Shown piece after piece: positions 34,430-43,945 of a stretch of 64,000 bases of DNA. The stretch covers positions 139,322-203,321 of the forward strand of contig NZ_BMZA01000005.1 of assembly GCF_014652555.1 (NCBI RefSeq). Direction: 5' to 3'. Origin of the DNA: Novosphingobium colocasiae (GTDB lineage Bacteria > Pseudomonadota > Alphaproteobacteria > Sphingomonadales > Sphingomonadaceae). Numbering within the stretch: position 1 is the stretch's first letter; the number at the start of each line of letters is the position of its first letter. Made by a program: the position numbers and the translations under genes. The notes under the pieces were generated by a model, which worked only from the letters and a program-made list of their open reading frames with translations, was not told where the DNA came from and did no database searches.

Positions 34430-36757
34430 TCAGAACTTGTATCCCACCTCGACCATGTAGGTGCGCGGTTCACCGGGTATCACGACGTTGAGCGCGAACA
34501 GGCTCGCGAAGCCGATACCGCCGGTATAGTAGCGCTTGTCGAAGGCGTTCTTGACCAGCGCGGCGATCGAAAAGCCCTTGTCCTTCTGCTCGACGCCCAG
34601 CCTGAAATTCGCCAGCGCGTAGCCGGGGATCCTGGTGTGCGGGTTGAGCGACTTGCCGGTTGAACTGAAGTAGTTCGATGTCTGCGCGAAAAGGTCACCA
34701 TGAAGCTTCACGTCAAGGTTCTCGTTCGCGGGGACGGTGACGTCGGCATAGACCGCACCCGACCATTTGGGCGTATCGGGATAGGTGTCGAAGTTGGCGA
34801 AGCTGGTGCCGCCCCCGGTGCCGAGCACGGCCACCCGGTTGCTGGTGAACTTGGCGTCGGTGTAGTTGATGTTGCCGCCCATCGAGAGCCACGGAGCCGG
34901 CTGGATGTTGCCGTCAGCCTCGATGCCGCTCACCTTCGCCTTGGGCACGTTCACCGTGATGCCCGCCAGGCCGTCGTATATGGCCACGTAGTTGGCGCGC
35001 TGCACGTTCTTGATCCACATCGTGTAGGCGGCCAGGTTCAGGCGCACCGGCATGTCGCCGGCATAGCCGCGATATTTCGCGCCCATTTCCACGTCGGTCG
35101 CCACTTCGGGGCGGAATTCGCCGCCCGAGGTGTTGGCGAAGCCGGGCGTCGGCGGGGCGTGGAAGTTGAAGCCGCCGGACCGGAAGCTGCGCCGGGTATT
35201 GGCGTAGAGCAGCAGGTCGCTGGTGACCTGGTTTTGCAGGCCGAAGGTCCAGCTCAGCTTCTTGAACGTGTCCTGCTGCGGCGCGATGAAGCGGCCGTCG
35301 GCATAGAAGGGTATCCAGGCCGGGTTGGCGATCGGCGAATACTGATCGACATCGTCGCGGACGAATTCGATCTTTTCCGAGGTATAGCGCAGGCCTGCGG
35401 TCAGCTTGAAGCCGGCAAGCCCGGTGTCGAGCGTGGCCTGCCCGTATCCGGCGATGGTCTTGCTGGTGGTCGTTCCGGCGTTGATCTGGGCGGGCAGGCC
35501 CAGCCCGTTCAGGATGAAGCTGGTGTTGACGAGGTGCTCGCGCGAGTTGGAATAATATCCGCCGACCACGAAATCGAGCCGCCCGTCCAGCGCCTTGCCG
35601 AGCAGTTGCAGTTCTTCCGAAACCTGCCGGATCTTGCCGTCGCCGCCGAAAGCGCCGGTGTCTTCGTTACCGCGTCCATCGATGCCGAAACGGGTGCCGT
35701 CGATGTCACCTGCATCGAAATACTTCGAATGGACATAGCCGAACACGTTCTTGAGCTGGAGATCGTCCCCCAGGTCGAGCGTCGAGATGTTGGAGACGAT
35801 CCACTTGTTCGTGCGGTGCTTGCCCACCGAATCCACGTCCACCACGAACGGCCCGCGCTTCTTCTGCGCGTCCGCGAAGGCGGCCAGGTCGGGGAAGAAG
35901 ACGTTGCTGGTCACGAACGGGTTGCCCGGCACGTTGTTCGCCACCGGCACGACATAGGACACCACCGGGGTCATGCTCGATCCGCCGGCGTGGTAGTAAT
36001 CGACCATCAGTTCGTTCTTGAACGGGCCGTTGGGAAACAGCGTCAGGCTGGCACGCACGCCCTGGCGGTCGATCTCGCCCAGACGGTTGCCGTAGAAGAG
36101 GTTCTTCTGGAGCCCGTCGCGTGTGCGATAGACGCCGGCCACGCGCAACAGCGCCACATCGGGAGCCAACGGGACGTTGATCGCGCCTTCCAGTTGCACG
36201 TCGTCGAAGCGGCCATAACGGGCCCGCGCATAGCCTTCGAACTGGTCGGTCGGCTTGGCGGTGGTGAACAGCACCGCCCCGCCGGTGGCGTTGCGCCCGA
36301 ACAGCGTGCCTTGCGGGCCCTTGAGCACCTGCACCGACTGGAGATCGTAGAACGCGGTGGAACCGGCACCGCCGACCTGCACTTCATTGACATAGGGCAG
36401 GACCGAAGGGAGCGAGCTGGTGTAGACATCGACGGTCTGGCCGCGCAACGAGAAGTTCAACTGGTTGTCGCTCTGCGAGGCGCGAACGGTCAGGCCCGGC
36501 GCAGCGAACTGCAGGTCGCGCTCTGATGTGACAGCCTGTTCAGCCAGTGCCTTGCTCGACACCACGGAAACGGCGACCGGCGTCTTTTCCAGTGTCTCGG
36601 ACTTGCGCTGAGCAGTGACGATGATCTCGCCACCGGCGGACGAAGACGCGGCATCGGTCGCGTCTGGGGTCTGTGCCGTCGCCATCACTGGCATGCCGGC
36701 CAGAAGCGCGAGCCCGAACGATCCGCCCGCACGCAATGCGTTCCTCAAGTTAGCCAT
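34430..36757 (-). CDS. TonB-dependent outer-membrane receptor
   Basis: 775 residues from the ATG at 36757. It has a signal peptide (ending VMATAQT), a TonB box (GEIIVTAQRK), a plug with VSVVSSKALAEQAVTSERDL and VLKGPQGTLFGRNATGGAVL, and a barrel ending MVEVGYKF. It looks like the sphingomonad receptors for hydrophobic or plant-derived compounds. It is divergent from a double-TetR regulator across a 299-base A+T-rich gap and heads toward the DUF7064/kinase genes. The substrate is unknown. Confidence 0.92.
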   Translation of the reverse strand: MANLRNALRAGGSFGLALLAGMPVMATAQTPDATDAASSSAGGEIIVTAQRKSETLEKTPVAVSVVSSKALAEQAVTSERDLQFAAPGLTVRASQSDNQLNFSLRGQTVDVYTSSLPSVLPYVNEVQVGGAGSTAFYDLQSVQVLKGPQGTLFGRNATGGAVLFTTAKPTDQFEGYARARYGRFDDVQLEGAINVPLAPDVALLRVAGVYRTRDGLQKNLFYGNRLGEIDRQGVRASLTLFPNGPFKNELMVDYYHAGGSSMTPVVSYVVPVANNVPGNPFVTSNVFFPDLAAFADAQKKRGPFVVDVDSVGKHRTNKWIVSNISTLDLGDDLQLKNVFGYVHSKYFDAGDIDGTRFGIDGRGNEDTGAFGGDGKIRQVSEELQLLGKALDGRLDFVVGGYYSNSREHLVNTSFILNGLGLPAQINAGTTTSKTIAGYGQATLDTGLAGFKLTAGLRYTSEKIEFVRDDVDQYSPIANPAWIPFYADGRFIAPQQDTFKKLSWTFGLQNQVTSDLLLYANTRRSFRSGGFNFHAPPTPGFANTSGGEFRPEVATDVEMGAKYRGYAGDMPVRLNLAAYTMWIKNVQRANYVAIYDGLAGITVNVPKAKVSGIEADGNIQPAPWLSMGGNINYTDAKFTSNRVAVLGTGGGTSFANFDTYPDTPKWSGAVYADVTVPANENLDVKLHGDLFAQTSNYFSSTGKSLNPHTRIPGYALANFRLGVEQKDKGFSIAALVKNAFDKRYYTGGIGFASLFALNVVIPGEPRTYMVEVGYKF

Positions 36758-36916
36758 TTTCCATCCTCTGCCATGTTTTGCCCGGCTTGGCCCTTCACCG
36801 GCCTGCCCGTGTTTGGCGGGCGCGGGCAGCAGGGTGCTCGGATGGCTGGAAAATACACGATATCGATCGCGATGCAAGCCGATCGACTGTGTCGTATGAC
36901 ATTTTAAAATTCTCAC

Positions 36917-36928
36917 AATCATATGATT
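36917..36928. promoter_or_regulatory. Palindrome in the TetR-receptor divergent region
   Basis: AATCATATGATT is a perfect 12-base palindrome within an A+T-rich stretch (about 36895-36965) that should hold the two divergent promoters. It is a candidate operator for the adjacent TetR-type regulator. Nothing else in the gap looks coding. Confidence 0.4.
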
Positions 36929-37056
36929 TTATTAGATATTATAAATCGTCCTAGTGTAGTTTTGAAAAACGTGTTTATCGAGTGGCGCGCCACTGCCCCT
37001 CGCCGTCGTTCGAGTCGGGATGACGGCGAGGGGATCGTTTGGTAGGGCGGGGGAAG

Positions 37057-38358
37057 ATGAAACGATCGGCGACAATACGAACCACCCTGACGCGCCTGGC
37101 GTTTGAAAACGCGGCGCATTCTGGGCTGGAATCGGTCTCGGTTCGGGGCATCGCTCGCGAAGCCGGTTGCTCCACCGCTGCGATCTTCCAGAACTTCGAG
37201 GGCAAGGCGGATCTTGTTGTAGAAGCGGCAACTCTGGCTGCCCGGCAGGACGCCGAATGGCATCAGAGCCTGCTTGCCGAGATGGACGGGCTGATCGCCA
37301 ATCACCTCGGCTTTTCCGATTTCCTGTCCGCCTATGTCGACATGCGCGAGGCGCAGCCACAGGCGCGCGTGCTGTCTGAATTGTTGATCCGGCCGGGCGA
37401 CGATGCGCGCTGTCATGCGCTGCTGCGCGACTGCTATCAGGCCCGGATCGCCTTCTGGGAAGCCATTCTCGCGCCCTTCGGCTTTGCCGCGCGGTTCGGC
37501 GCGATCGTCGCCGAGTTCGTGATGATGGAGGAGATCTACGTCTATTCGCTGCGCAACGAACCGCGCTACCAGTTGCTCATGCGCGAGGCCGTTCGTAGCC
37601 TGTGCGGTGCCTGCTTCCACCAGGGCGCGGCGGCAGAGCTGACGAACGAAGTCAACCGCCAGCTCCAGGGCAATGCCTATGAAGCGCGTCGGCGCTCCGA
37701 GCAGGGGCGTTCGGAAATGCCCGGAGAGCTGCTGCGCCACGCGGTAGAGATCATCCGCAGCGAAGGCATCGCCGCTCTGAACCAGCGCACCCTCGCCCGG
37801 CAGGCCAGCGTGTCTCCTTCGATGATCGCCTATCACTTCAAGGACATGAAGACCTTCAAGAACGAGGCGATCTGGCAGGCACTGGTCGAGGACCTGCCGA
37901 GCGAGTTCGATCCCGCGAGCATGGTCAGCCTGCCGCGCACTTTGCCGGAATGGGTCGAGTTCCTCGATGCCACGCTGGTGGCCCCGCCGGGATCAAGCGT
38001 TGGCGGGTTCTATGTCAGCTATTCGCGGATGACCTGCGAGACGAGCCTGCTCGCCCGCTCGGACAGGTCGCTGGTGCCGCTGGTCACGTACCTGCGCGAG
38101 ATCGACGGCTGGGGTACCTATCGCCTCAGCCGCAACATCGCTTCGCTGGCGGGCGGCGTCCAGCGCGAGCATGCCGCCGCTTTCGCGGTATGGCTCAAGG
38201 CGGAGGCGCTGCTGCGCCAGGCCGGCGTGGTATGCGCCGCCGACGGGCGCGAACGCATCACCCACGCCATGGCGCTGATCTTCCCGGCGGCCCAAGTCCC
38301 GCCAGCCCAAGTCCCGCCAGCCCAAGTCCCGCCAGCCCAAGTCCCGCCGACCGGATGA
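37057..38358 (+). CDS. Regulator with two tandem TetR-type domains
   Basis: 433 residues, about twice the usual TetR length. A first helix-turn-helix is at about 15-60 (SVSVRGIAREAGCSTAAIFQ, then NFEGKADLV) with a ligand-binding-like helical part. A second is at about 221-275 (LLRHAVEIIRSEGIAALNQR, then ARQASVSPSMIAYHFKD) with its own helical part. Such fusions may act as built-in dimers. The C-terminus carries four copies of AQVPP encoded by a 15-base tandem repeat. ATG at 37057 has GGGCGGGGG upstream. It likely controls the divergent receptor and linked genes. Confidence 0.85.
   Translation: MKRSATIRTTLTRLAFENAAHSGLESVSVRGIAREAGCSTAAIFQNFEGKADLVVEAATLAARQDAEWHQSLLAEMDGLIANHLGFSDFLSAYVDMREAQPQARVLSELLIRPGDDARCHALLRDCYQARIAFWEAILAPFGFAARFGAIVAEFVMMEEIYVYSLRNEPRYQLLMREAVRSLCGACFHQGAAAELTNEVNRQLQGNAYEARRRSEQGRSEMPGELLRHAVEIIRSEGIAALNQRTLARQASVSPSMIAYHFKDMKTFKNEAIWQALVEDLPSEFDPASMVSLPRTLPEWVEFLDATLVAPPGSSVGGFYVSYSRMTCETSLLARSDRSLVPLVTYLREIDGWGTYRLSRNIASLAGGVQREHAAAFAVWLKAEALLRQAGVVCAADGRERITHAMALIFPAAQVPPAQVPPAQVPPAQVPPTG
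38290..38349 (+). repeat. Four copies of a 15-base tandem repeat
   Basis: Units of gcccaagtcccgcca at 38290, 38305, 38320 and 38335; only the last base of the last unit differs. They encode AQVPP at the end of the double-TetR protein. Near-identical units suggest recent slippage and possible length variation between strains. Confidence 0.9.
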
Positions 38359-38588
38359 CCCTCAGTTCGCGGTGTTGTGCCGCTCCTGTGGCGACGCTGC
38401 TGCATGACTTCGACGGGTCCGCTGGAAGATCAGCAGCGGTAATGTCGCCCAGGCGCAAGGCGCCAACGGCTACCTGCTTGGCCAGTTTCTGCGCGAGAGC
38501 GCCAGTACCCGCACCCAAGCCTATGGCAGCTCCATCGAGAGCCGCGCTCAGGGCATCCCGGCCCTGGCGCGCAGGCATGTGCTGAACC

Positions 38589-38921
38589 TCAGCGCTTGCG
38601 GGCTTTGCGGGCGGCGTAGCGGGCGTCGCGGGCGGCCTTGAGTTCTTCGGCGGTGGGCAGCTTGGGGCGGGCGGCGGCAGCGGCTTCGGCCGCTTCACGC
38701 TCGGCCTGCTCCTTCGCGGCCTTCTCGGCTTCGCGAGCGGCCTGGATAGCGGCACGCTTTGCCGCCTGGGCGGCTTCCTTGAGCCGCTGCGCCTCGGCGC
38801 GCTCGGCAAGCTGTGCCTCGGTCGGCTTGGGCTTGTTCTTCAGCATTTCCAGAGCCTTGGCCTTGGCGCTTTTTGCTGCGGCAGCCCGTTCGTTGAAATT
38901 CGGTTCCTTGAAGCCTCGCAT
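38589..38921 (-). CDS. DUF6481-family small charged protein
   Basis: 110 residues, starting MRGFKEPNFNERAAAAKSAK, then long Ala/Glu/Lys/Arg helices predicted as a coiled coil. The N-terminal motif is that of the DUF6481 family found in alphaproteobacteria, as I remember it. The strong charge and heptads suggest binding to nucleic acid or ribosomes, but no function is known to me. It stands alone between the TetR gene and a tRNA. Confidence 0.8.
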   Translation of the reverse strand: MRGFKEPNFNERAAAAKSAKAKALEMLKNKPKPTEAQLAERAEAQRLKEAAQAAKRAAIQAAREAEKAAKEQAEREAAEAAAAARPKLPTAEELKAARDARYAARKARKR

Positions 38922-39149
38922 TAAATCTGTCTCTGTCCCGTTGTTGTTCGCTGGAGGAAGAGGGCCCTTACAGAAAACTGCAGCCTATGACCATACGACG
39001 GCAGTTTGCTGCATAGTGGGAAGCGGCCCAACCGCATGGCCTATGCCCGGATCGCGATTTGATGTGTCTTTGGTCGCCTCTAAGCGGACCCGGCCGGGGT
39101 TGCTGAAGACTGCATCACTTTTCCAACCACTCGAATGTAGCCAGAAAAG

Positions 39150-39224
39150 TGGTGGGCGCGACAGGGATTGAACCTGTGACCCCACCCGTGTGAAGGGTGT
39201 GCTCTACCGCTGAGCTACGCGCCC
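39150..39224 (-). tRNA. tRNA-Val, anticodon CAC
   Basis: Read on the minus strand, acceptor GGGCGCG pairs with CGCGCCC, the D arm is GCTCAGCGGTAGAGC, the anticodon loop is TTCACAC (CAC, reading GTG), and the T arm holds GGTTCAATCC. CCA is encoded at 39150-39152. Confidence 0.95.
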
Positions 39225-39300
39225 GCTACCAGTGCGGAAGCGCGCCCCTAGACAAATCGCGGCGAATTGACAAGCGCTCATCGCAGATTAAACCGCGCCC

Positions 39301-39606
39301 ATGACTGACGACATCGAAACGCCCGCCGCCTCCGACAATGCCGGTGCGGACCTGCCGCCCGATCGCCTGGCGATCAATCCGAAGAGCCCGTTCTTCGACG
39401 GCGACAAGCTGGCGCGCGGGGTCGGCATCCGTTTCAAGGGTGCGGTGCGCACCAATGTCGAGGAATACTGCATTTCCGAAGGCTGGGTGCGGGTTCAGGC
39501 CGGCAAGACGATGGATCGCAAGGGCCAGCCGCTCACTCTCAAGCTCTCGGGCCCGGTAGAGGCATGGTACGAAGATCTGGGCGAAGGCGCGCCGGTCGCG
39601 AAGTAA
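39301..39606 (+). CDS. DUF3297-family protein
   Basis: 101 residues. The core PPDRLAINPKSPFFDGDKLA, RGVGIRFKGAVRTNVEEYCI and SEGWVRVQAGKTMDRKGQPL match the well-conserved DUF3297 family of proteobacteria. A Thr/Ala-rich N-terminal tail precedes it. Function unknown. It stands alone and follows tRNA-Val at 76 bases on the opposite strand. Confidence 0.88.
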   Translation: MTDDIETPAASDNAGADLPPDRLAINPKSPFFDGDKLARGVGIRFKGAVRTNVEEYCISEGWVRVQAGKTMDRKGQPLTLKLSGPVEAWYEDLGEGAPVAK

Positions 39607-39679
39607 GCGCGAGCATGGCTGCAGGCGAATGGAGCCGGGCCGGATGACTGGGGGGAGCCCGGCTCCTTCCGGGTAAGCT

Positions 39680-40357
39680 TCAGTAGCGGTCGCCGATGAT
39701 CCTGCCGATCGGATCGCCCTTGTCGCGCGCGGCTTTGCCGGCCCGCGCGGCGGGTTTGGCACCGGCGAGGCCGGCGAGGCGGTCGCCGCCGATGTCGCGC
39801 GGCGTCACCGCGAGGTCGGTGTTCTTCAGCGAGCCGGGCCGGGCATTGTAGATGAAGCCGCGCACCGGCCAATGGGTGGTGCCGAGGTTGTGCGCCGGGC
39901 CGTACCAGATGCGCACTTCGCTCCAGTCATTGGCATCGGAAACGTCGAGCGCGGTGACGTTGCGTTCGATCTGGCCGGGGTAAGACCAGTTGGCGTGGCT
40001 GAGCAGGATCGTGCGCGAATCGATGATCCGGCTGACAGTGGCGACATGGCCGAGGCGCGAATTGTTGTGCGGATCGACCGCCATCACCGCGCCCACGCGC
40101 GGCATGCGGCCGGTCGCGTAGCGCCCCTTGGCCTGCCCCCACCAGGTATGGGCATCGCCGTATATCTGGATGCCCGAGGTGACCCGCGCATAAGGCACGC
40201 ACTCGAGCTTGGCCGGACCGCGCGGCTGGCTGAACCGCGTCAGCCCGTCGCCGCCGGCATTGCTGTCGTTAGCCATGTCGCCGAGTACGCTGGCGGTGGC
40301 CGGAGCGGCGATCGTCGCGACGAAAGCCAGTGCCATGAATGACTTGGAAACCCTCAT
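39680..40357 (-). CDS. Secreted CHAP-domain protein (putative peptidoglycan amidase/endopeptidase)
   Basis: 225 residues with a signal peptide (about 1-22). The CHAP catalytic pair is C53 in LECVPYARV and the His in LGHVATVSRI; SHANW follows as in the family. These enzymes cut peptidoglycan stem peptides or amide bonds in the periplasm. The C-terminal part is basic and Gly/Ala-rich. It is divergent from der with 277 bases between. Confidence 0.87.
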   Translation of the reverse strand: MRVSKSFMALAFVATIAAPATASVLGDMANDSNAGGDGLTRFSQPRGPAKLECVPYARVTSGIQIYGDAHTWWGQAKGRYATGRMPRVGAVMAVDPHNNSRLGHVATVSRIIDSRTILLSHANWSYPGQIERNVTALDVSDANDWSEVRIWYGPAHNLGTTHWPVRGFIYNARPGSLKNTDLAVTPRDIGGDRLAGLAGAKPAARAGKAARDKGDPIGRIIGDRY

Positions 40358-40634
40358 GCAGACCGTTTTTGCAGGTCCGGGTTAGCGTCGGCATGAGGGG
40401 TGTGGTTAACAGAAACTGGCAATCACGCTACGGGCAGTTCGTTAAGCAATCGATTGCACAAGAAGAAATCCGCGCCCTTGACCGTTGTTAACGGTTGGCC
40501 TTGGTTGGGCGTAAAATTACGTCGGAAATGAAAGATTTACCATGATTTCGCGGCGGTCCGGCCGACATCCGGCATGGTCCGCCTTGCGCGCGGCGCTTGC
40601 CAAACGGCCCGCATTTCCCCAAGCGCGGGGAATC

Positions 40635-42014
40635 ATGCTTCCGCAGGTCATCATCATCGGGCGTCCCAACGTCGGCAAGTCCACGCTGTTCAACCGGCTG
40701 GTGGGCAAGAAACTGGCGCTGGTCGATGATCAGCCTGGGGTCACCCGCGATCGCCGGTTCGGCGATGCCGAGCTTCTGGGGCTCAAGTTCCAGATCGTCG
40801 ATACCGCCGGTTGGGAGGATGACGACGCCGAAACGCTGCCCGGCCGCATGCGCAAGCAGACCGAGGCGGCGCTGGTCACTGCCGATGTGGCGCTGTTCAC
40901 GATGGACGCGCGCGCCGGGCTGACCCCGCTGGACGAGGAAATCGCCAACTGGCTGCGCGCTTCGCCCGTTCCGGTGATCGTGCTGGCGAACAAGGCGGAG
41001 GGGCGCGCCGGTGAAAGCGGCCTGCTCGAAGCCTATGGGCTGGGCCTTGGCGATCCGGTCGCCATCTCGGCCGAGCATGGCGAGGGCATGGGCGATCTGT
41101 TCGAGGCGCTGCTGCCTCATCTTGAACCGTTGCAGCCAGTGGAAGACGAGTTCGCCGAAGAGCTGGACGAGGAGGCGCTGCTGCGCGCGCCGCTCAAGCT
41201 GGCGATCGTCGGACGGCCGAATGCCGGCAAGTCCACGCTCATCAATCGCATCCTCGGCGAAGACCGGCTGCTGACCGGGCCCGAGGCGGGGATTACCCGC
41301 GATTCGATCGCGATCGACTGGGTGTGGACCGATCCGAAAAGCGGCGATGGCCGGGAGGTGCGGCTGATCGATACCGCCGGCATGCGCAAGCGCGCCAACG
41401 TGGTGGAAAAGCTGGAACGGCTGGCGGTGGCCGATGCGCGCCACGCGATCGATTTTGCCGAAGTCGTCGTGCTGCTGCTCGATGCGACGCGCGGGCTGGA
41501 GCATCAGGACCTGACCATCGCCTCCAAGGTGCTGGAAGAAGGCCGGGCGCTCATGATCGCGATCAACAAGTGGGACGTGGCCGAGGACGCCAGCAAACTG
41601 TTCAACGGCGTTCGCTCCGCACTGGACGAAGGGCTGGCGCAGGTGCGCGGGGTGCCGCTGCTGGCCGTCTCCGCCCGCACCGGCAAGGGGCTGGACGACA
41701 TGATCGCCGCCGCCTTCTCGATCCGCGAGGCGTGGAGCAAGCGCGTGCCGACCGCCGCGCTCAACCGCTGGTTCGACGATGCCCTGTCCGCCAACCCGCC
41801 GCCGGCGCCGGGGGGCAAGCGGATCAAGCTGCGCTATATCACCCAGGCCAAGACCCGCCCGCCGGGCTTTGTCCTGTTCGGCACCCGGCTCGATCTGCTG
41901 CCGGAAAGCTACAAGCGCTACCTGATCAACAGCATCCGCCGCGAACTGGGGTTCGATGCGGTGCCGGTCCGCCTCAACCTGCGCAGCGCGAAGAACCCGT
42001 TCGATCGCAAATAG
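40635..42014 (+). CDS. der: Ribosome-biogenesis GTPase Der (EngA)
   Basis: 459 residues from the ATG at 40635; the frame opens earlier but has no family match there. Two tandem GTPase domains are present (P-loops GRPNVGKS and GRPNAGKS, switch DTAGWEDD and DTAGMRKR, NKAE and NKWD), then a KH-like C-terminal domain (KRIKLRYITQAKTRPPGFVL). Der acts in assembly of the large ribosomal subunit. Length is typical. Confidence 0.97.
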   Translation: MLPQVIIIGRPNVGKSTLFNRLVGKKLALVDDQPGVTRDRRFGDAELLGLKFQIVDTAGWEDDDAETLPGRMRKQTEAALVTADVALFTMDARAGLTPLDEEIANWLRASPVPVIVLANKAEGRAGESGLLEAYGLGLGDPVAISAEHGEGMGDLFEALLPHLEPLQPVEDEFAEELDEEALLRAPLKLAIVGRPNAGKSTLINRILGEDRLLTGPEAGITRDSIAIDWVWTDPKSGDGREVRLIDTAGMRKRANVVEKLERLAVADARHAIDFAEVVVLLLDATRGLEHQDLTIASKVLEEGRALMIAINKWDVAEDASKLFNGVRSALDEGLAQVRGVPLLAVSARTGKGLDDMIAAAFSIREAWSKRVPTAALNRWFDDALSANPPPAPGGKRIKLRYITQAKTRPPGFVLFGTRLDLLPESYKRYLINSIRRELGFDAVPVRLNLRSAKNPFDRK

Positions 42015-42074
42015 CGCGGGGTCAGGGGCCGACCGTTAGAGACCGGCGAGCGTGACGAACGCGCATTCGCCGTA

Positions 42075-43202
42075 TCAGGACGGGTGCGCTTCCGTGTCCG
42101 CACTGTCTTGCGCAGTTGCGGGAGTGGGCAGCGGCTTCTCACCACCGCGCCGCTCGCGCTGTTCGTTCCAGGCGGCGATGAACAGGGCGGCGATGACCGG
42201 GCCGACGATGAAGCCGTTGAGGCCGAACAGTTCCAGCCCCGCCAGCGTCGCGATCAGGACCACGAAATCGGGCATGCGGGTGTCTCGGCCGACGAGGATG
42301 GGGCGCAGCACGTTATCGACCATGCCGATTACGAAAATGCCGCAGAACACGACGATGCCGCCTTTGACCATCGCCCCGGTGGCGAACAGGTAGATCGCCA
42401 CGGGGACCCAGATGATGCCGGTCCCCACCGCCGGCAGCAGCGAGAAGAAGCCCATCAGCACGCCCCAGATCAGCGCGCCTTCTATCCCCAGCACCGAGAA
42501 CAGGATGCCGCCCAGCAGGCCCTGGACCACGGCGACGACCACGGTGCCGCGCATCGTCGCGCGCACCACGCGCAGGAAGTGTTCGACCAGCGAATCGCGG
42601 GTCTCGGCGTGCAGCGGCATCGCTTCGCACACCATCGCCCCGTACTTTTCCCCGTCGCGCAGCAGGAACCACGAGAGGTAGAGCATCACGCCCAGCGCGG
42701 CGACGAAGCTCAGCGCGCCCTGGCCGACCGAGAGCAGGCGGCCGGCGACGGTCTGGAGGCCGGAGGAAATGCTCGATCCGAACTGCCGGCGCAGGGTCTC
42801 GATATCGCTGAGGCCGTAGCGATCGATCGCATGCCGCGCCCATCCGGGCAGGCTGGCCTCGATCTGGTGGAACATGCGGCCGGGATCGATCTGGTTGGTC
42901 GATATCTTCTGGTACAGCGCGGTCGCCTCGCTGACGAGGTTGAAGCCGAGCAGGATCGTGGGCACCACGAACACCGCGATAAGCCCCAGCAGCACCAGCG
43001 AGGTGGCGAGGTTGGCCCGGCCATCGAGCCGCCGGGTCAGTTTCGCGGTCAGCGGCTGGAACATGATCGCCGCGACCACACCCCACAGCACCGCCCCAAA
43101 ATAGGGGGCCAGCAACCAGGCAAATGCGCAGGTGATGAGGATCAGGAGGATGGCGAAGCCGGTATCTTCAACCGAATATCGGGGCTTGCGGCGGTCTGTC
43201 AT
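42075..43202 (-). CDS. AI-2E-family membrane transporter
   Basis: 375 residues with about eight membrane segments in the AI-2E/PerM arrangement: an N-terminal pair, a soluble helical part, then GGILFSVLGIEGALIWGVLM, FFSLLPAVGTGIIWVPVAIY and LFGLNGFIVGPVIAALF. Members include TqsA and Na+/H+ antiporter-like proteins, so the substrate cannot be assigned. Start ATG at 43202 is the first good methionine. Convergent with der. Confidence 0.88.
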   Translation of the reverse strand: MTDRRKPRYSVEDTGFAILLILITCAFAWLLAPYFGAVLWGVVAAIMFQPLTAKLTRRLDGRANLATSLVLLGLIAVFVVPTILLGFNLVSEATALYQKISTNQIDPGRMFHQIEASLPGWARHAIDRYGLSDIETLRRQFGSSISSGLQTVAGRLLSVGQGALSFVAALGVMLYLSWFLLRDGEKYGAMVCEAMPLHAETRDSLVEHFLRVVRATMRGTVVVAVVQGLLGGILFSVLGIEGALIWGVLMGFFSLLPAVGTGIIWVPVAIYLFATGAMVKGGIVVFCGIFVIGMVDNVLRPILVGRDTRMPDFVVLIATLAGLELFGLNGFIVGPVIAALFIAAWNEQRERRGGEKPLPTPATAQDSADTEAHPS

Positions 43203-43338
43203 CCTGCGTCCATAGCATGAATTGCGCCGCCGCAACCCGCTTGTGCGGCCGGAACGAAAATGTATTCACGCCGATCCGATAAGCGGGATGCGATCTTCGA
43301 AGTTACGGCGAAGCTGTAAACTAGCCGTCCGGCATCGT

Positions 43339-43428
43339 CTTTGCGAACCTGCGAAGCGGGTGAAGCAATCCAGAGCCGCGTCAACTGCCCTGGATTGCCG
43401 CGCGACCTTCGGTCGCTCGCAATGACGA
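43339..43428. repeat. Extragenic inverted repeat with GCAATCCAG-type core
   Basis: The segment from TCGTCTTTGCG to CGCTCGCAATGACG has near-complementary arms (GCAATCCAG and CTGGATTGC). It is a widespread alphaproteobacterial intergenic repeat type. It lies in the gap after the bacterioferritin stop. Confidence 0.7.
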
Positions 43429-43465
43429 AATTGAGTGGAACAGCGTTTCGTAGTGAGCCTGGGCG

Positions 43466-43945
43466 TTATTCCCCCGCAGCCTTGCTTTGCAACTGGCAAT
43501 AGTTCTCGATGCCCATGCGGGCGATCATGTCGAACTGCTTTTCGATCCAGTCGACATGCTCTTCCTCGCTTTCGAGGATCTTCTCGAACAGCTCGCGGCT
43601 GATGTAATCGCGCACGGTTTCGCAGTGCGCGATCGCTTCCTTGAGCAGCGGGATGGCCTCCATCTCCAGCGCAAGGTCGCACTTGAGCACTTCCTCCACG
43701 CCTTCGCCGATCTTGAGCCGGCCGAGCGCCTGGAAATTGGGCAGGCCGTTGAGGAACAGGATCCGGTCGGCGAGCATGTCGGCATGCTTCATCTCGTCGA
43801 TCGATTCGTGGCGTTCGTATTCGGCGAGCTTCTTGATGCCCCAGTTGTCCAGCATGCGGTAATGCAGCCAGTACTGGTTGATGGCGGTCAGCTCGTTGAA
43901 CAGCGCCTTGTTGAGAAATTCGATGACAACCGCATCGCCCTGCAT
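43466..43945 (-). CDS. bfr: Bacterioferritin
   Basis: 159 residues from the ATG at 43945 with AGGAG eight bases upstream. All ferroxidase ligands are at the canonical positions (E18, E51, H54, E94, E127, H130), and the haem-ligating M52 is present, so this is a haem-binding bacterioferritin. It forms a 24-mer storing ferric iron. The gene follows bfd at a 319-base distance that contains a repeat. Confidence 0.96.
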   Translation of the reverse strand: MQGDAVVIEFLNKALFNELTAINQYWLHYRMLDNWGIKKLAEYERHESIDEMKHADMLADRILFLNGLPNFQALGRLKIGEGVEEVLKCDLALEMEAIPLLKEAIAHCETVRDYISRELFEKILESEEEHVDWIEKQFDMIARMGIENYCQLQSKAAGE

